From DATLMR01 sp035634255 (lineage in GTDB: Bacteria; Acidobacteriota; Blastocatellia; UBA7656): a DNA stretch of 53,999 nucleotides. The notes under the pieces were generated by a model. That model had not been told where the DNA came from. It saw only the letters and a program-made list of their open reading frames with translations, and did not search any database. The stretch is from contig DASQDI010000002.1 of the NCBI GenBank assembly GCA_035634255.1, forward strand, positions 1 through 53,999, written 5' to 3'. Positions 1 to 8,405 of the stretch are shown one piece after another. How positions within the stretch are numbered: the stretch's first letter is position 1; each line of letters opens with the position of its first letter. Made by a program: the position numbers and the translations under genes.

Positions 1-1
1 G

Positions 2-2170
2 ATCGAAGACTGCGAGGTGTCGAACACGGGCGTCCGCGCCGACAACGCCGAAGGCATAGACAGCATCGGCTCGGTCGGGCTGATGATCCGCCGCTCTTAC
101 ATCCACGACACCCGGACGACCGGCATATACCTCAAGGGCGGCGCCAGGGACGGCATTGTGGAGCGCTGCCGCGTCGTCAACGCGGGCCACTCGGGGATAC
201 TTTTGGGGCAGGACACGGACGAGGAGTTCATGCGGGACGGCACGCAGTTCGAGGCGATCAACTGCCTCGCGCGCAGCAACCTGATCGTCAACACGACGGG
301 CGCGGGCATCGGCTCGTACTCGGGCAACAACGTGAGGTTCGAAAACAACACGGTCATCGACGCCGCGCGAGTGAATCAGGGCGGCTTCTACGTGGTGATG
401 AACAGCCGCGACGTGCCCGCGCGCCAGGTGACGTTCAAGAACAACATCCTCGTGATGTCGAGCTCAAGGCCGATGGTCTTCACCGTCAGCATGGCCGGCC
501 CTCTCGTCTGCGATTCGAACCTCTACTTCAAGCAGGGCGGCGGCTCTTACAGGTTCTCACGAGAGACCTCCACCACGTTCGACATGTGGGAGAGCCTTTC
601 GGCATGGCAGAACGCGATGAACGTTGACCGCAACTCCCTGTCGGCGGACCCGCAGGTCCAGCCCGCGAACATGTACGCGCCCGCCGCGAGCAGCCCGGCA
701 ATCGACCGGGGCGAATCGATCAGCGAAGTGCCCTCGGACTTCGCGGGCGTGTCGCGCCCGCAGGGGAGAGCCCACGACATCGGGGCGCACGAAAGGGGCT
801 CTGCCTCGGCCCCGCCTCCGGCCAATCAGCCCCCGGCTGTGACGGTCGCGGCTTCCGCCACGTCGGGGCTGGCCCCCCTGACGGTGAACTTCACCGCGGC
901 GGCTTCAGACCGCGACGGGCGAATAGCGGCCTATAGCTGGTCCTTCGGCGATGGCCAGAACTCGACGCAGGTCTCGCCCTCGCACGTCTATCAGGCGGCG
1001 GGCACCTACGCGGCAAGGGTCACCGTGACCGACGACCGCGGCGCGACCGCGAGCGCGAGCGTCAACATCGTCGTAAACAGAGGCCCGTCGAATCAGCCCC
1101 CGCAGGTGCGGTTCACGGCGACTCCCACTTCCGGCGTGGCGCCCCTGAACGTGAGGTTCGTCACCACGGCGTCCGACCCCGATGGCCGCATCCTGGGATA
1201 CAACTGGACCTTCGGGGACGGCGAGACATCGAAAGAGGCATCGCCCTCGCACCTCTACCGCAAGGCCGGCGGGTTCACCGCGATGGTCACGGTGACCGAC
1301 AACGCGGGCGCGACCGCGACCGCTTCCGTCTTCATCAACGCGACCGACGGCACGGCGTCCACCGTGCAGCCGGTCGTCTGGAAGAACGTTCGGAACGCCA
1401 CGGTCGAGGCCAACTCGGTCACCAAGACGGCCGAAAGTATGTGGGGGAATTCCGGGGCCGCTTCGACTCAGATGATTCACGGGGGGGACGGCTACGTCGA
1501 GTTCACGGCCGTTCAGGCGAGCAACGAGAGGTTCGTCGGCCTGAGCAACAGCGACCCGGACTTCCATTACCGCAGCACCAACTTCGGCATACACCTGAAC
1601 ACCGGACGCGCGTTCTACGTCTACGAGAAAGGTCAGGCGCGCGGCTACTTCGGGGACTTCAATTCCGGGGACAAGTTCCGCGTGTCGATAATTAACGGCC
1701 GCGTTCAGTACCTGAGGAACGGCGTCGCTTTTTACACGAGCTCGATCACCCCGACCTACCCCCTGATGGTGGACGTGGCCCTGATGGGCGCGGGCTCGAA
1801 GGTCGACAACGCGATGATCGGCGGCTCCCAGGTCTCGGGGTTAGACCTCGGAGCGGCCCCCCTCGTGCAAGTCCTCTCCCCGCACTCGGGGGAGGCGATG
1901 AAGTCGGGCTCGACCTATGAAGTGACCTGGGCCGTCACGGGGAATGGGATCTGGAGGCAGGACGTTCAACTGTCTCTCGACGGAGGCCGGACCTGGCAGG
2001 AGGTCGCGGTGATGCTTCCGGGGGGCGCGACGAGCTACTCATGGAACGTCCCGAAGCTGAAGACCAGGAAGGGAATGATCCGCATCCTCTCTTACGGGGC
2101 CAACGACAAAGTCGGCGAGGGAGAGAGCGAGGATTACTTCACGATAAAGAAGAAGAAAGCCGACGACTAA
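2..2170 (+). CDS. Secreted right-handed beta-helix protein with two PKD domains (5' truncated)
   Basis: The open frame runs in from the left edge, so the true start lies outside the window. About 720 residues are visible. The first ~250 have the short repetitive turns of a right-handed parallel beta-helix (IRRSYIHDTRTTGIYL, NNVRFENNTVIDAA, VTFKNNILVM), the fold of polysaccharide lyases and surface adhesins. Two PKD domains follow (about 273-352 and 360-440), each with the WxFGDG core (YSWSFGDG, YNWTFGDG). Then come a ~150-residue beta-rich lectin/laminin-G-like module and a C-terminal Ig-like segment starting VQVLSPHSGEAM. The protein is probably extracellular and binds or cleaves carbohydrate. 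The N-terminus, where a signal peptide would be, is missing, and no catalytic residues can be assigned. It converges on the next gene. Confidence 0.85.
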   Translation: MEDCEVSNTGVRADNAEGIDSIGSVGLMIRRSYIHDTRTTGIYLKGGARDGIVERCRVVNAGHSGILLGQDTDEEFMRDGTQFEAINCLARSNLIVNTTGAGIGSYSGNNVRFENNTVIDAARVNQGGFYVVMNSRDVPARQVTFKNNILVMSSSRPMVFTVSMAGPLVCDSNLYFKQGGGSYRFSRETSTTFDMWESLSAWQNAMNVDRNSLSADPQVQPANMYAPAASSPAIDRGESISEVPSDFAGVSRPQGRAHDIGAHERGSASAPPPANQPPAVTVAASATSGLAPLTVNFTAAASDRDGRIAAYSWSFGDGQNSTQVSPSHVYQAAGTYAARVTVTDDRGATASASVNIVVNRGPSNQPPQVRFTATPTSGVAPLNVRFVTTASDPDGRILGYNWTFGDGETSKEASPSHLYRKAGGFTAMVTVTDNAGATATASVFINATDGTASTVQPVVWKNVRNATVEANSVTKTAESMWGNSGAASTQMIHGGDGYVEFTAVQASNERFVGLSNSDPDFHYRSTNFGIHLNTGRAFYVYEKGQARGYFGDFNSGDKFRVSIINGRVQYLRNGVAFYTSSITPTYPLMVDVALMGAGSKVDNAMIGGSQVSGLDLGAAPLVQVLSPHSGEAMKSGSTYEVTWAVTGNGIWRQDVQLSLDGGRTWQEVAVMLPGGATSYSWNVPKLKTRKGMIRILSYGANDKVGEGESEDYFTIKKKKADD

Positions 2171-2180
2171 CTCGCAAAAG

Positions 2181-2203
2181 GGGCGGCGGAACGCACGCCG
2201 CCC
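2181..2203. terminator. Hairpin between convergent genes
   Basis: An 8-bp perfect stem (GGGCGGCG / CGCCGCCC) with a 7-base loop lies in the 32-bp gap between two convergent genes and touches the stop codon of the minus-strand gene. AAAAG precedes it on the plus strand, which gives a short T-run for minus-strand transcription. It probably ends transcription from both sides. Confidence 0.55.
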
Positions 2204-2958
2204 TATTCCCCATCCTTCGATTCTATTATTTCCCGCGCGCGCGAAAAGATGCTGTCGAGCATCGGCTCGGTCAGCTTCCCCGTGAAGGTGTTCTGCTGGC
2301 TCGGGTGGTAAGACCCCAGGAGCGTGACGCCGTTCGCCATTTCAAACTCGGCCCCGTGGCCGAAGGCGGGCCGCCTCACCCTGCGGGGCGACTCGCCCGA
2401 AGCCTGAGCGCCCGGCGCCGCGGCGAATGCGTTGAAGGCCGCATCGAAGGCGATCTTCCCGAGCGCGACCACCGCCGCGAGGCCGCTCAACAACTCGACC
2501 TCGCGCAGCAGGAACGGGCGGCAATTCATCACCTCTTCCGGCAGCGGCTTGTTCGCGGGAGGCGCGCAGTGAATGACCGCCGTGATGTAGCAGTCTCGCA
2601 ATTCGAGCCCGTCGCCTCTGTGCGTCGAAGTGGGCTGGTTCGCGAAGCCCGCGCGGTACAGGGCGCGGTACAGCCAGTCGCCGCTGCGGTCCCCCGTGAA
2701 GACCCTCCCCGTTCGATTGCCTCCGTGGGCGGCCGGCGCCAGCCCGACGACTAGCAGGCGGGCGTGAGCGTCTCCGAAGCTCGGCACGGGGCGGCCCCAG
2801 TACTCTTCACCCATGAAGCGGCGCACTTTTTCCTCCGCGACCTGGGTGCGCCATTCGACGAGCCGGGGGCACCTGGCGCAGTCGATCATCTCGCCCTGAA
2901 GGCGCTCGATATTTCGGGCAAGCTCTTCTCTGGTCATATTGATTCGAAGATAGAGCAT
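2203..2958 (-). CDS. Type-5 (UDGb-like) uracil-DNA glycosylase, Fe-S cluster
   Basis: 251 residues. It removes uracil and related deaminated bases from DNA as the first step of base excision repair. Family 4/5 features are visible: the CARC pair (Cys27, Cys30) plus Cys123/131/146, enough for the 4Fe-4S cluster; motif 1 GLAPAAHGGNRTGRVF (about 72-87), in which the catalytic Asp/Glu position is replaced by Ala as in family 5; and motif 2 GSYHPSQQNTFTGKL near the C-terminus. GGAGG lies 9 bases before the chosen ATG; a second in-frame ATG (residue 8) is possible. The gene stands alone between convergent and divergent neighbours. Family 5 enzymes also excise hypoxanthine and are common in thermophilic and high-GC bacteria. 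Confidence 0.9.
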   Translation of the reverse strand: MLYLRINMTREELARNIERLQGEMIDCARCPRLVEWRTQVAEEKVRRFMGEEYWGRPVPSFGDAHARLLVVGLAPAAHGGNRTGRVFTGDRSGDWLYRALYRAGFANQPTSTHRGDGLELRDCYITAVIHCAPPANKPLPEEVMNCRPFLLREVELLSGLAAVVALGKIAFDAAFNAFAAAPGAQASGESPRRVRRPAFGHGAEFEMANGVTLLGSYHPSQQNTFTGKLTEPMLDSIFSRAREIIESKDGE

Positions 2959-3025
2959 AAATCGGGGCCTCCGGCCGCATCAACCTTTGGCCGGGCTTTG
3001 ACCGGGCCGGTCATCAAATTGTAGG

Positions 3026-3856
3026 ATGGCCGTTGACAGGGGGAGGGTAGATTTGCCGGTCGCAACGATTCAACGGTCGCCTCTGGTCCCCGACAGGTAT
3101 TCGGTCGAGGTCTACTACCGGGAATTCGGGGGAGGGGCCCCGCTCGTCATCCTTCACGGGGGGGGGGGGTATCAGGCTTACCCATTCGACCCGCAGATAG
3201 GCGAGATGAGAGACGAGTTCCGCATCCTCATCCCCGACCGCTCGGGGTATGGCCGTTCGGGGAGGCTCGCGGAGTTCCCGCTCGATTTCCATGACCGGGC
3301 GGCCGGGGAGACGGTCGGCTTTCTCGACGCGCTCGGGATCGAGAGGGCGATATTCTGGGGGCACAGCGACGGCGCGGTGATCGGCGCGAAGATCGGCCTC
3401 GGCGCGCCTGAGAGGGTCGCGGGCCTCATCCTCGAAGCCTTCCATTTTTATCGCGTGAAGCCCGGCTCCGAAGAGTTCTTTCGGTCTATGGTCATCAACC
3501 CGAATCAACTGGGGGAGAAAATAATCGCGACCCTCATAGAAGACCACGGGCCGGAGGACTGGCAGAGCGTCATCATAAACAACGGGACCGCATGGGCGCG
3601 GCTCTCGGACGCCGCGTCCGGCGACGAGCACGACCTCTATGACGGGCGCTTGAGTGAACTGTCCGTCCCCACCCTCTTCATCCACGGCGCGCGCGACCCC
3701 CGCACCGAGCCGACGGAACTGGCGGCCGTTCGCAAAGCCTTGCCGGGCGCGCAATTTCACATAATCGAAGAAGGGAAGCACAGCCCGCACAGCGAGCGCG
3801 CGGCGGCGCAGGAGAGCACGCGCGCGGCGAAGCGATTCATCCGAAGCATAGTTTGA
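3026..3856 (+). CDS. Alpha/beta hydrolase
   Basis: 276 residues with the full alpha/beta-hydrolase layout: oxyanion-hole loop HGGGG (44-48), nucleophile elbow GHSDG with Ser114, acidic residue in HGARDPRTEP, and the catalytic His in EEGKHSPHSE near the C-terminus. No signal peptide is seen, so it is probably cytoplasmic. The substrate is unknown; esterase, lactonase, dehalogenase-like and peptidase activities are all possible (an Asp rather than Gly after the nucleophile, S-D-G, is seen in several families). The HGGGG codons form an uninterrupted run of 12 G (3158-3169), a site prone to slippage or sequencing error; the frame is intact as given. It converges on the oxidoreductase gene with an 11-bp gap. 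Confidence 0.88.
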   Translation: MAVDRGRVDLPVATIQRSPLVPDRYSVEVYYREFGGGAPLVILHGGGGYQAYPFDPQIGEMRDEFRILIPDRSGYGRSGRLAEFPLDFHDRAAGETVGFLDALGIERAIFWGHSDGAVIGAKIGLGAPERVAGLILEAFHFYRVKPGSEEFFRSMVINPNQLGEKIIATLIEDHGPEDWQSVIINNGTAWARLSDAASGDEHDLYDGRLSELSVPTLFIHGARDPRTEPTELAAVRKALPGAQFHIIEEGKHSPHSERAAAQESTRAAKRFIRSIV

Positions 3857-3867
3857 TCTTCCGTCCG

Positions 3868-6108
3868 TTAAGAGAGCCGCACCACCTCGACTTCGGTGTT
3901 GTAGTCCGGGATTCCGCACTCGGGGTCGGTCACGCCCCGCTCGATGAGGACATTCCCTTCTGGCCAATGAACCTGCACGTTGCCCGCCCTGATGCGGGTG
4001 ATCCGGCAGAAGCCCTCCATCTCTCCCGACCTGCTGCGGAGCAGTATCTTCTCCCCGTCCTCAAGCCCGAGCCTTTCGGCGTCCTCCCCGCTCATCAGCA
4101 CGTCGCTCCTGCGCGCCCCGGTCAGGGGGTCGCGGTCGCGGTGGACGATGCTGTTGAACTGCTTCCCCCGCCGCGTGGAGAGCCGCAGCCTGCCGCCCGT
4201 CGCGGGCGCGTCGATCTCTATCTTCGAGAAACTCGCCAGCCCGTCTTCGGTCTGAAACCTCGTGACCGACCCGCCCCCGGGGAGTCTCTCCTCGCAGAGC
4301 CGCTCCCCGCCCCACTGGACCTGATCGCCCTGCTTGGATAAATGTTGAATGCCTTCGTATGCGGGGACCGCTCGCGCGATCTCTTCGCGCACGGCCTGGG
4401 CGTCTTCGAAATGGATCAGGTGGGCGAGGTCGGGTCTCACACGCTCGGCCAGCATCATCGGGATTTCCCACTCGGCGCGCGCCTCGCCTATCCGGTGGCC
4501 CGAGATTTCCGGGCTGAATAGTATCCGCCTCTCGGTCGATGTCTCCGTGCCCCCGCCTCTCTGCTCGTACCTCGTCTGGGCCGGCAGGAGGATGACCGCC
4601 TCTCGCGGCTCGACCATCATCTGGGGGCTCAGCACGATGTCCTGATGGACCCGGACCGCGACCCGCTCAAGGGATTCGCGCACGTAGTCAGGGTCGGGCA
4701 GGGTCTCAAGAAAATTCCCCCCGATTATGTAGAAGAGATCTATCAATCCGGCGTGCGCCGCGTCTATCATACCCACCGCGCTGAGCCCCCGGCCGGGCGG
4801 GACGGGGAAGCCGTAGAGGGCGGAGAGCCGCCCGGCGTTTTCTTCATTGACCGGCAGCCCGCCCGGAAACTGGCTCGGGACCGCCCCGACTTCGGCCCCG
4901 CCCTGCACCCCCGAGTGGCCGCGGATGGGCATCAGCCCGCACTTCTCCCGGCCGACGAACCCACGCGCCAATGCGAGGTCGACAATCGCCCCCACGTTCT
5001 CGACCCCGTTGCGGTGCTGCGTTATACCCATCGACCAGACGAAGACCGCCGACTTCGCCCGCCCGATGACCTTCGCGAAGTCGAGCATGCTCTCCCTGTC
5101 GCCGCCCGAAGCCTCCTCCAGAGCCTCCCAGGAAATGGCCGCCAGAGCCTCTTTCAAGTCATCGAACCCCTTCGTGTGCTCGTCGACGAACCGCCCATCG
5201 ACCCAGCCCTGCTCGATCAGGTGCTTGATGGTCCCCGCGATGAAGGCCCTGTCCCCGCCCGTGTTGACCTGATAAAAATGATCGGCGATGCGCGTGCCGA
5301 AAAGGGCGCTCTCCGCCACGGAAGGGACCCAGTACCGTTCCAGCCCCGGCTCCACGTAAGGGTTTATGACGGCGACGCGGGTGCCCTGCTTCTTCGCGTG
5401 GTAAATGTATTTGGTCGTGACCGGCTGGTTGTTGGGGGTGTTGCTGCCGAAGAAGACCAGCAGGTCCGTGCCGATCCAGTCTTTGTAAGAGCAGGTGGAG
5501 GCGGAGACGCCAAGCGAACGCTTGAGCGCGACGGTCGAAGGGGCATGGCAGATGCGCGAAGAGTTATCGACGTTGTTGGTCCCGAGGAAGCGGGCCGCCT
5601 TCTGCGCGACGTAATAGGTCTCGTTCGTGATGCCGCGCGAAGTCAGGTATACGGCGAGCCTCTCCGGGCTGGCGCTTCTCGCATAGCCCGAGGCGGCCTC
5701 GAGCGCCCGGTCCCATGAAATCCGGGTGAACCTCTGCTCCCCTTTCCTTCTCATCATCGGGAAGGGCAGGCGGCCCAGCTCCCGCAACTCGGAGGCGGTC
5801 ATCTCTGACAGCCTCCCCATGTCATCGAAGACCTTCAGGTCGAGCGCGGGCATGGTGTTGAGGCGCAGCAGGTCGAGCCGGACCATGCAGAGGTGTACCC
5901 CGTCCATGGTGAAATCGCGCACGCCCGTCGTCCCCAGAGCGCACCCGTCGCACACGCCTTTCGTCAGCACCTTCCATGCGTACGGCAATTGGTCGCGGTT
6001 CCGCCAGGCCACTCTAGCCATCTCAAGGTAATGGTTCGGCTTCACCTGATTGATGCCGTTGGGGACGAGGCTGACCCAGCTCTTGCTGTCCCATTTCGGT
6101 TTGGACAT
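3868..6108 (-). CDS. FdhF/YdeP-family molybdopterin oxidoreductase
   Basis: 746 residues, the usual size for the YdeP branch of the formate dehydrogenase alpha-subunit superfamily. Early residues carry KGVCDGCALGTTG (Cys53, Cys56) and VHLC (Cys74), the reduced N-terminal cysteine set of this branch. The middle has bis-MGD binding stretches (VFFGSNTPNNQP, VWSMGITQHRNG, PIRGHSGVQGG), and the C-terminal cofactor-closing domain includes RRSDVLMSGEDAERLG and ends DYNTEVEVVRLS. E. coli YdeP is linked to acid resistance, but the family reaction is unknown. There is no Tat signal and no partner electron-transfer subunit nearby, so it is probably cytoplasmic. A GAGGG lies just before the ATG. No fdhD is seen in the window. 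Confidence 0.9.
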   Translation of the reverse strand: MSKPKWDSKSWVSLVPNGINQVKPNHYLEMARVAWRNRDQLPYAWKVLTKGVCDGCALGTTGVRDFTMDGVHLCMVRLDLLRLNTMPALDLKVFDDMGRLSEMTASELRELGRLPFPMMRRKGEQRFTRISWDRALEAASGYARSASPERLAVYLTSRGITNETYYVAQKAARFLGTNNVDNSSRICHAPSTVALKRSLGVSASTCSYKDWIGTDLLVFFGSNTPNNQPVTTKYIYHAKKQGTRVAVINPYVEPGLERYWVPSVAESALFGTRIADHFYQVNTGGDRAFIAGTIKHLIEQGWVDGRFVDEHTKGFDDLKEALAAISWEALEEASGGDRESMLDFAKVIGRAKSAVFVWSMGITQHRNGVENVGAIVDLALARGFVGREKCGLMPIRGHSGVQGGAEVGAVPSQFPGGLPVNEENAGRLSALYGFPVPPGRGLSAVGMIDAAHAGLIDLFYIIGGNFLETLPDPDYVRESLERVAVRVHQDIVLSPQMMVEPREAVILLPAQTRYEQRGGGTETSTERRILFSPEISGHRIGEARAEWEIPMMLAERVRPDLAHLIHFEDAQAVREEIARAVPAYEGIQHLSKQGDQVQWGGERLCEERLPGGGSVTRFQTEDGLASFSKIEIDAPATGGRLRLSTRRGKQFNSIVHRDRDPLTGARRSDVLMSGEDAERLGLEDGEKILLRSRSGEMEGFCRITRIRAGNVQVHWPEGNVLIERGVTDPECGIPDYNTEVEVVRLS

Positions 6109-6178
6109 AATTCCCTCTCTGTTGCTCCCGGTGAACAGGGTACATTAACTTATTCTTTTCGATGGGAAAAATCCAGAT

Positions 6179-6198
6179 GCGCGGGCCGGGGCCCGCGC
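6179..6198. promoter_or_regulatory. GC-rich hairpin in the trpG leader region
   Basis: GCGCGGGCC / GGCCCGCGC is a near-perfect palindrome followed by GATTTTA, 50 bp before trpG. It could be an attenuator, a leader structure for the trp run, or a barrier between the divergent ydeP-like gene and trp. I see no Trp-rich leader peptide or T-box around it. Confidence 0.35.
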
Positions 6199-6248
6199 GA
6201 TTTTACCGCGGGTAGGATAATCGGCGCCCCTGCTGATAGAATGAGCAT

Positions 6249-6812
6249 ATGATTCTCGTAATAGATAACTACGACTCTTTCACCTACAACCTCGTGCAGT
6301 ACATCGGCGAGCTCGGTGAGGCCGTCGAAGTATTCCGCAACGATTTAATAACGGTGGACGAGATCAGGAGGCTCAAGCCCGACCGCATTGTGATCTCGCC
6401 CGGCCCCGGCGTGCCGTCCAGCGCGGGCGTCTCCGTCGAGGCCGTCCGCGAGCTTTCGGAAGAGGTGCCGATCTTCGGGGTCTGCCTGGGCCATCAGGCC
6501 ATCGCCGAAGCGTTCGGCGGGCGGGTCATCCGAGCGCCTTATTTGATGCACGGCAAAACGTCCGAGATCTGTCACGATTCGGCCACCATTTTCAAAGGCG
6601 TGCCTTACCGGTTCAAGGCCACGCGCTACCACTCTCTGGTCGTGGAGAAGGACAGCCTGCCCGACTCGCTCGAAGTCTCCGCGACGACCGTCGACGGGGT
6701 GATCATGGGGTTGCGCCACAGGAAGCGGCCCGTCGAAGGCGTGCAGTTTCACCCCGAATCGGTGATGACGGAGCATGGCAAAGAGATGCTCATGAATTTT
6801 CTGAAGCTCTGA
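6249..6812 (+). CDS. trpG: Anthranilate/aminodeoxychorismate synthase glutamine amidotransferase subunit
   Basis: 187 residues, a class-I glutamine amidotransferase. It releases ammonia from glutamine for the chorismate-using partner (TrpE or PabB). The catalytic triad is visible: Cys79 in FGVCLGHQ, His168 and Glu170 in QFHPES. The N-terminus ILVIDNYDSFTYNLVQY is typical of TrpG/PabA, and the length matches. It heads the trp run, but trpE and trpD are not in the window. The subunit may therefore serve both tryptophan and folate synthesis, as PabA/TrpG does in Bacillus; that sharing is inference. The gap to trpC is short, so they are probably co-transcribed. Confidence 0.92.
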   Translation: MILVIDNYDSFTYNLVQYIGELGEAVEVFRNDLITVDEIRRLKPDRIVISPGPGVPSSAGVSVEAVRELSEEVPIFGVCLGHQAIAEAFGGRVIRAPYLMHGKTSEICHDSATIFKGVPYRFKATRYHSLVVEKDSLPDSLEVSATTVDGVIMGLRHRKRPVEGVQFHPESVMTEHGKEMLMNFLKL

Positions 6813-6839
6813 GCCTGACGAGGGCTCGCGGCTCCCCTG

Positions 6840-7730
6840 ATGAATCCCGTCAGGTCTAAGCGTCGGAAGAGGGCTCGGAGGTCCGTGGAGAAACAGGTAG
6901 TACAATTGCCTCGGGGCGTCATCCCCACGGGCGGCATTCTCGAAGAGATAGTCCGCGCGCGGGTGAACCGCGTAGAGGAATCGAAACGCGCCCGCCCCCT
7001 CGAAGCCGTCGCGGCAAGGCCGCGAATTGCGAGCGCGGCTTCAGAGCCCCGGCCTTTCGGAGAAGCCCTGAGCCGGGGAGGTCGCGTCAACGTCATAGCC
7101 GAAATAAAGCGGCGCTCTCCGTCGAAAGGTGTTATCCGTGAAGGCTTCGACCACCTCTCAATCGCGCGGAGCTACGAACAGGCCGGCGCGTCGGCCATAT
7201 CGGTTTTGACGGAAGAAGATTTTTTCGAGGGCTCGCTCTCGTACCTGCGCGACATCGGGAGGGAGCTGCAAACCCCTCTGCTCAGGAAGGACTTCGTCTT
7301 CGATGAGTATCAGGTGTATGAAGCTCTGGAAGCGGGCGCGGCGGCCATACTGTTGATAGCGGCCCTCCTCGACGACGGCCTCCTCGTCAGGCTCCTCGGG
7401 CTCGCGGACGAGGTCGGCCTCGACTCGCTCGTCGAGGTTCACACGGAGGAAGAGATGAGGCGGGCCGCGCGGTCGGGCGCCCGGATAATCGGGGTGAACA
7501 ACCGCAACCTCTCGACCTTCGAGGTGGACATGCAAACTTCGTTGAGGCTGGCCCGCCTCGCGCCCGCGTCGGCCATTCTCGTGAGCGAGTCGGGGATCAA
7601 CACGGGCGAGGACGTGAGAGAGTTGATGGGCGCGGGGTTTAAAGGCTTTTTAATCGGCGAGCGGCTGATGCGCGACGCCGACCCCGGGGAGGGCTTGCGG
7701 CGAATCATCTCCGAGGCGGAAAACCCGTGA
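6840..7730 (+). CDS. trpC: Indole-3-glycerol phosphate synthase
   Basis: 296 residues as drawn. It cyclises CdRP to indole-3-glycerol phosphate, the fourth step from anthranilate to tryptophan. Family marks: IAEIKRRSPSKG (Lys90, Lys96), LLRKDFVFDEYQVYEA, LVEVHTEEEM, IIGVNNRNLSTFEVD and LVSESGI. The first ~25 residues are Arg/Lys-rich and unlike the family; the native start may be later (for example TTG at 6906, giving about 274 residues). No candidate start has a well-placed ribosome binding site, so the N-terminus is uncertain. It lies between trpG and trpF. Confidence 0.93.
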   Translation: MNPVRSKRRKRARRSVEKQVVQLPRGVIPTGGILEEIVRARVNRVEESKRARPLEAVAARPRIASAASEPRPFGEALSRGGRVNVIAEIKRRSPSKGVIREGFDHLSIARSYEQAGASAISVLTEEDFFEGSLSYLRDIGRELQTPLLRKDFVFDEYQVYEALEAGAAAILLIAALLDDGLLVRLLGLADEVGLDSLVEVHTEEEMRRAARSGARIIGVNNRNLSTFEVDMQTSLRLARLAPASAILVSESGINTGEDVRELMGAGFKGFLIGERLMRDADPGEGLRRIISEAENP

Positions 7731-7745
7731 GGCTTTAACCGAATT

Positions 7746-8396
7746 ATGAGCAGAGTCAGGGTCAAGATTTGCGGCGTGAGGTCGCTCTCGGAAGCGGAGG
7801 CGGCCGTCGATGCCGGGGCCGACGCTCTCGGGTTCAACTTCTGGCCTGAGAGCCCCCGGTTCATAGAGCCTCCTCTCGCTCATTCGATCATCGCGAGCCT
7901 CCCCCCGTTCGTTTCGAAAGTCGGCGTATTCGTCAACGAGGAGTTGGGTCGAATCGTAGAGACCGCGGCCTCGGCCGGCGTCGATGCCGTACAGCTTCAC
8001 GGCGACGAGGGGCCGGACTTCTGCGCCCGCCTGCGAGCGTCGGATCGTTTCGGCGGAGTCACCCTGATCAAGGCCGTGAGGGTGGAGAAAGAAGCGGACC
8101 TCGAAGGGATAGGGGAGTACCCGGTCAGCGCGATCCTTCTCGACTCCAGAGTCAAAGGAAGATTCGGAGGGACCGGGGAGCATTTCGACTGGCGGCTTGC
8201 CATCAAAGCCAAAGGGTTCGCCCCTATAATTCTGGCCGGAGGGTTGAGGGTCGAGAACGTGCGCGAGGCCATCAGGTCCGTCGGGCCCTTCGCCCTCGAC
8301 GTGTGCAGCGGAGTCGAATCGACCCCCGGCGTAAAGGACGCGGGTAAGGTCCGCGCTTTCATGGCGGAAGTCGACAGGGCCAACAGGGGGGAATGA
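7746..8396 (+). CDS. trpF: Phosphoribosylanthranilate isomerase
   Basis: 216 residues, full length. It catalyses the Amadori rearrangement of PRA to CdRP, the substrate of the adjacent trpC product. Catalytic residues visible: Cys9 in VKICGVRS (general base) and Asp133 in LLDSRVKGRFGGTG (general acid). The phosphate-binding ends LAGGLRVENV and ALDVCSGVE are present. It lies 15 bp after trpC and 9 bp before trpB, so it is almost certainly in the same transcript. The order C-F-B-A is the common bacterial one. Confidence 0.95.
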   Translation: MSRVRVKICGVRSLSEAEAAVDAGADALGFNFWPESPRFIEPPLAHSIIASLPPFVSKVGVFVNEELGRIVETAASAGVDAVQLHGDEGPDFCARLRASDRFGGVTLIKAVRVEKEADLEGIGEYPVSAILLDSRVKGRFGGTGEHFDWRLAIKAKGFAPIILAGGLRVENVREAIRSVGPFALDVCSGVESTPGVKDAGKVRAFMAEVDRANRGE

Positions 8397-8405
8397 GATA
8401 TTAAT

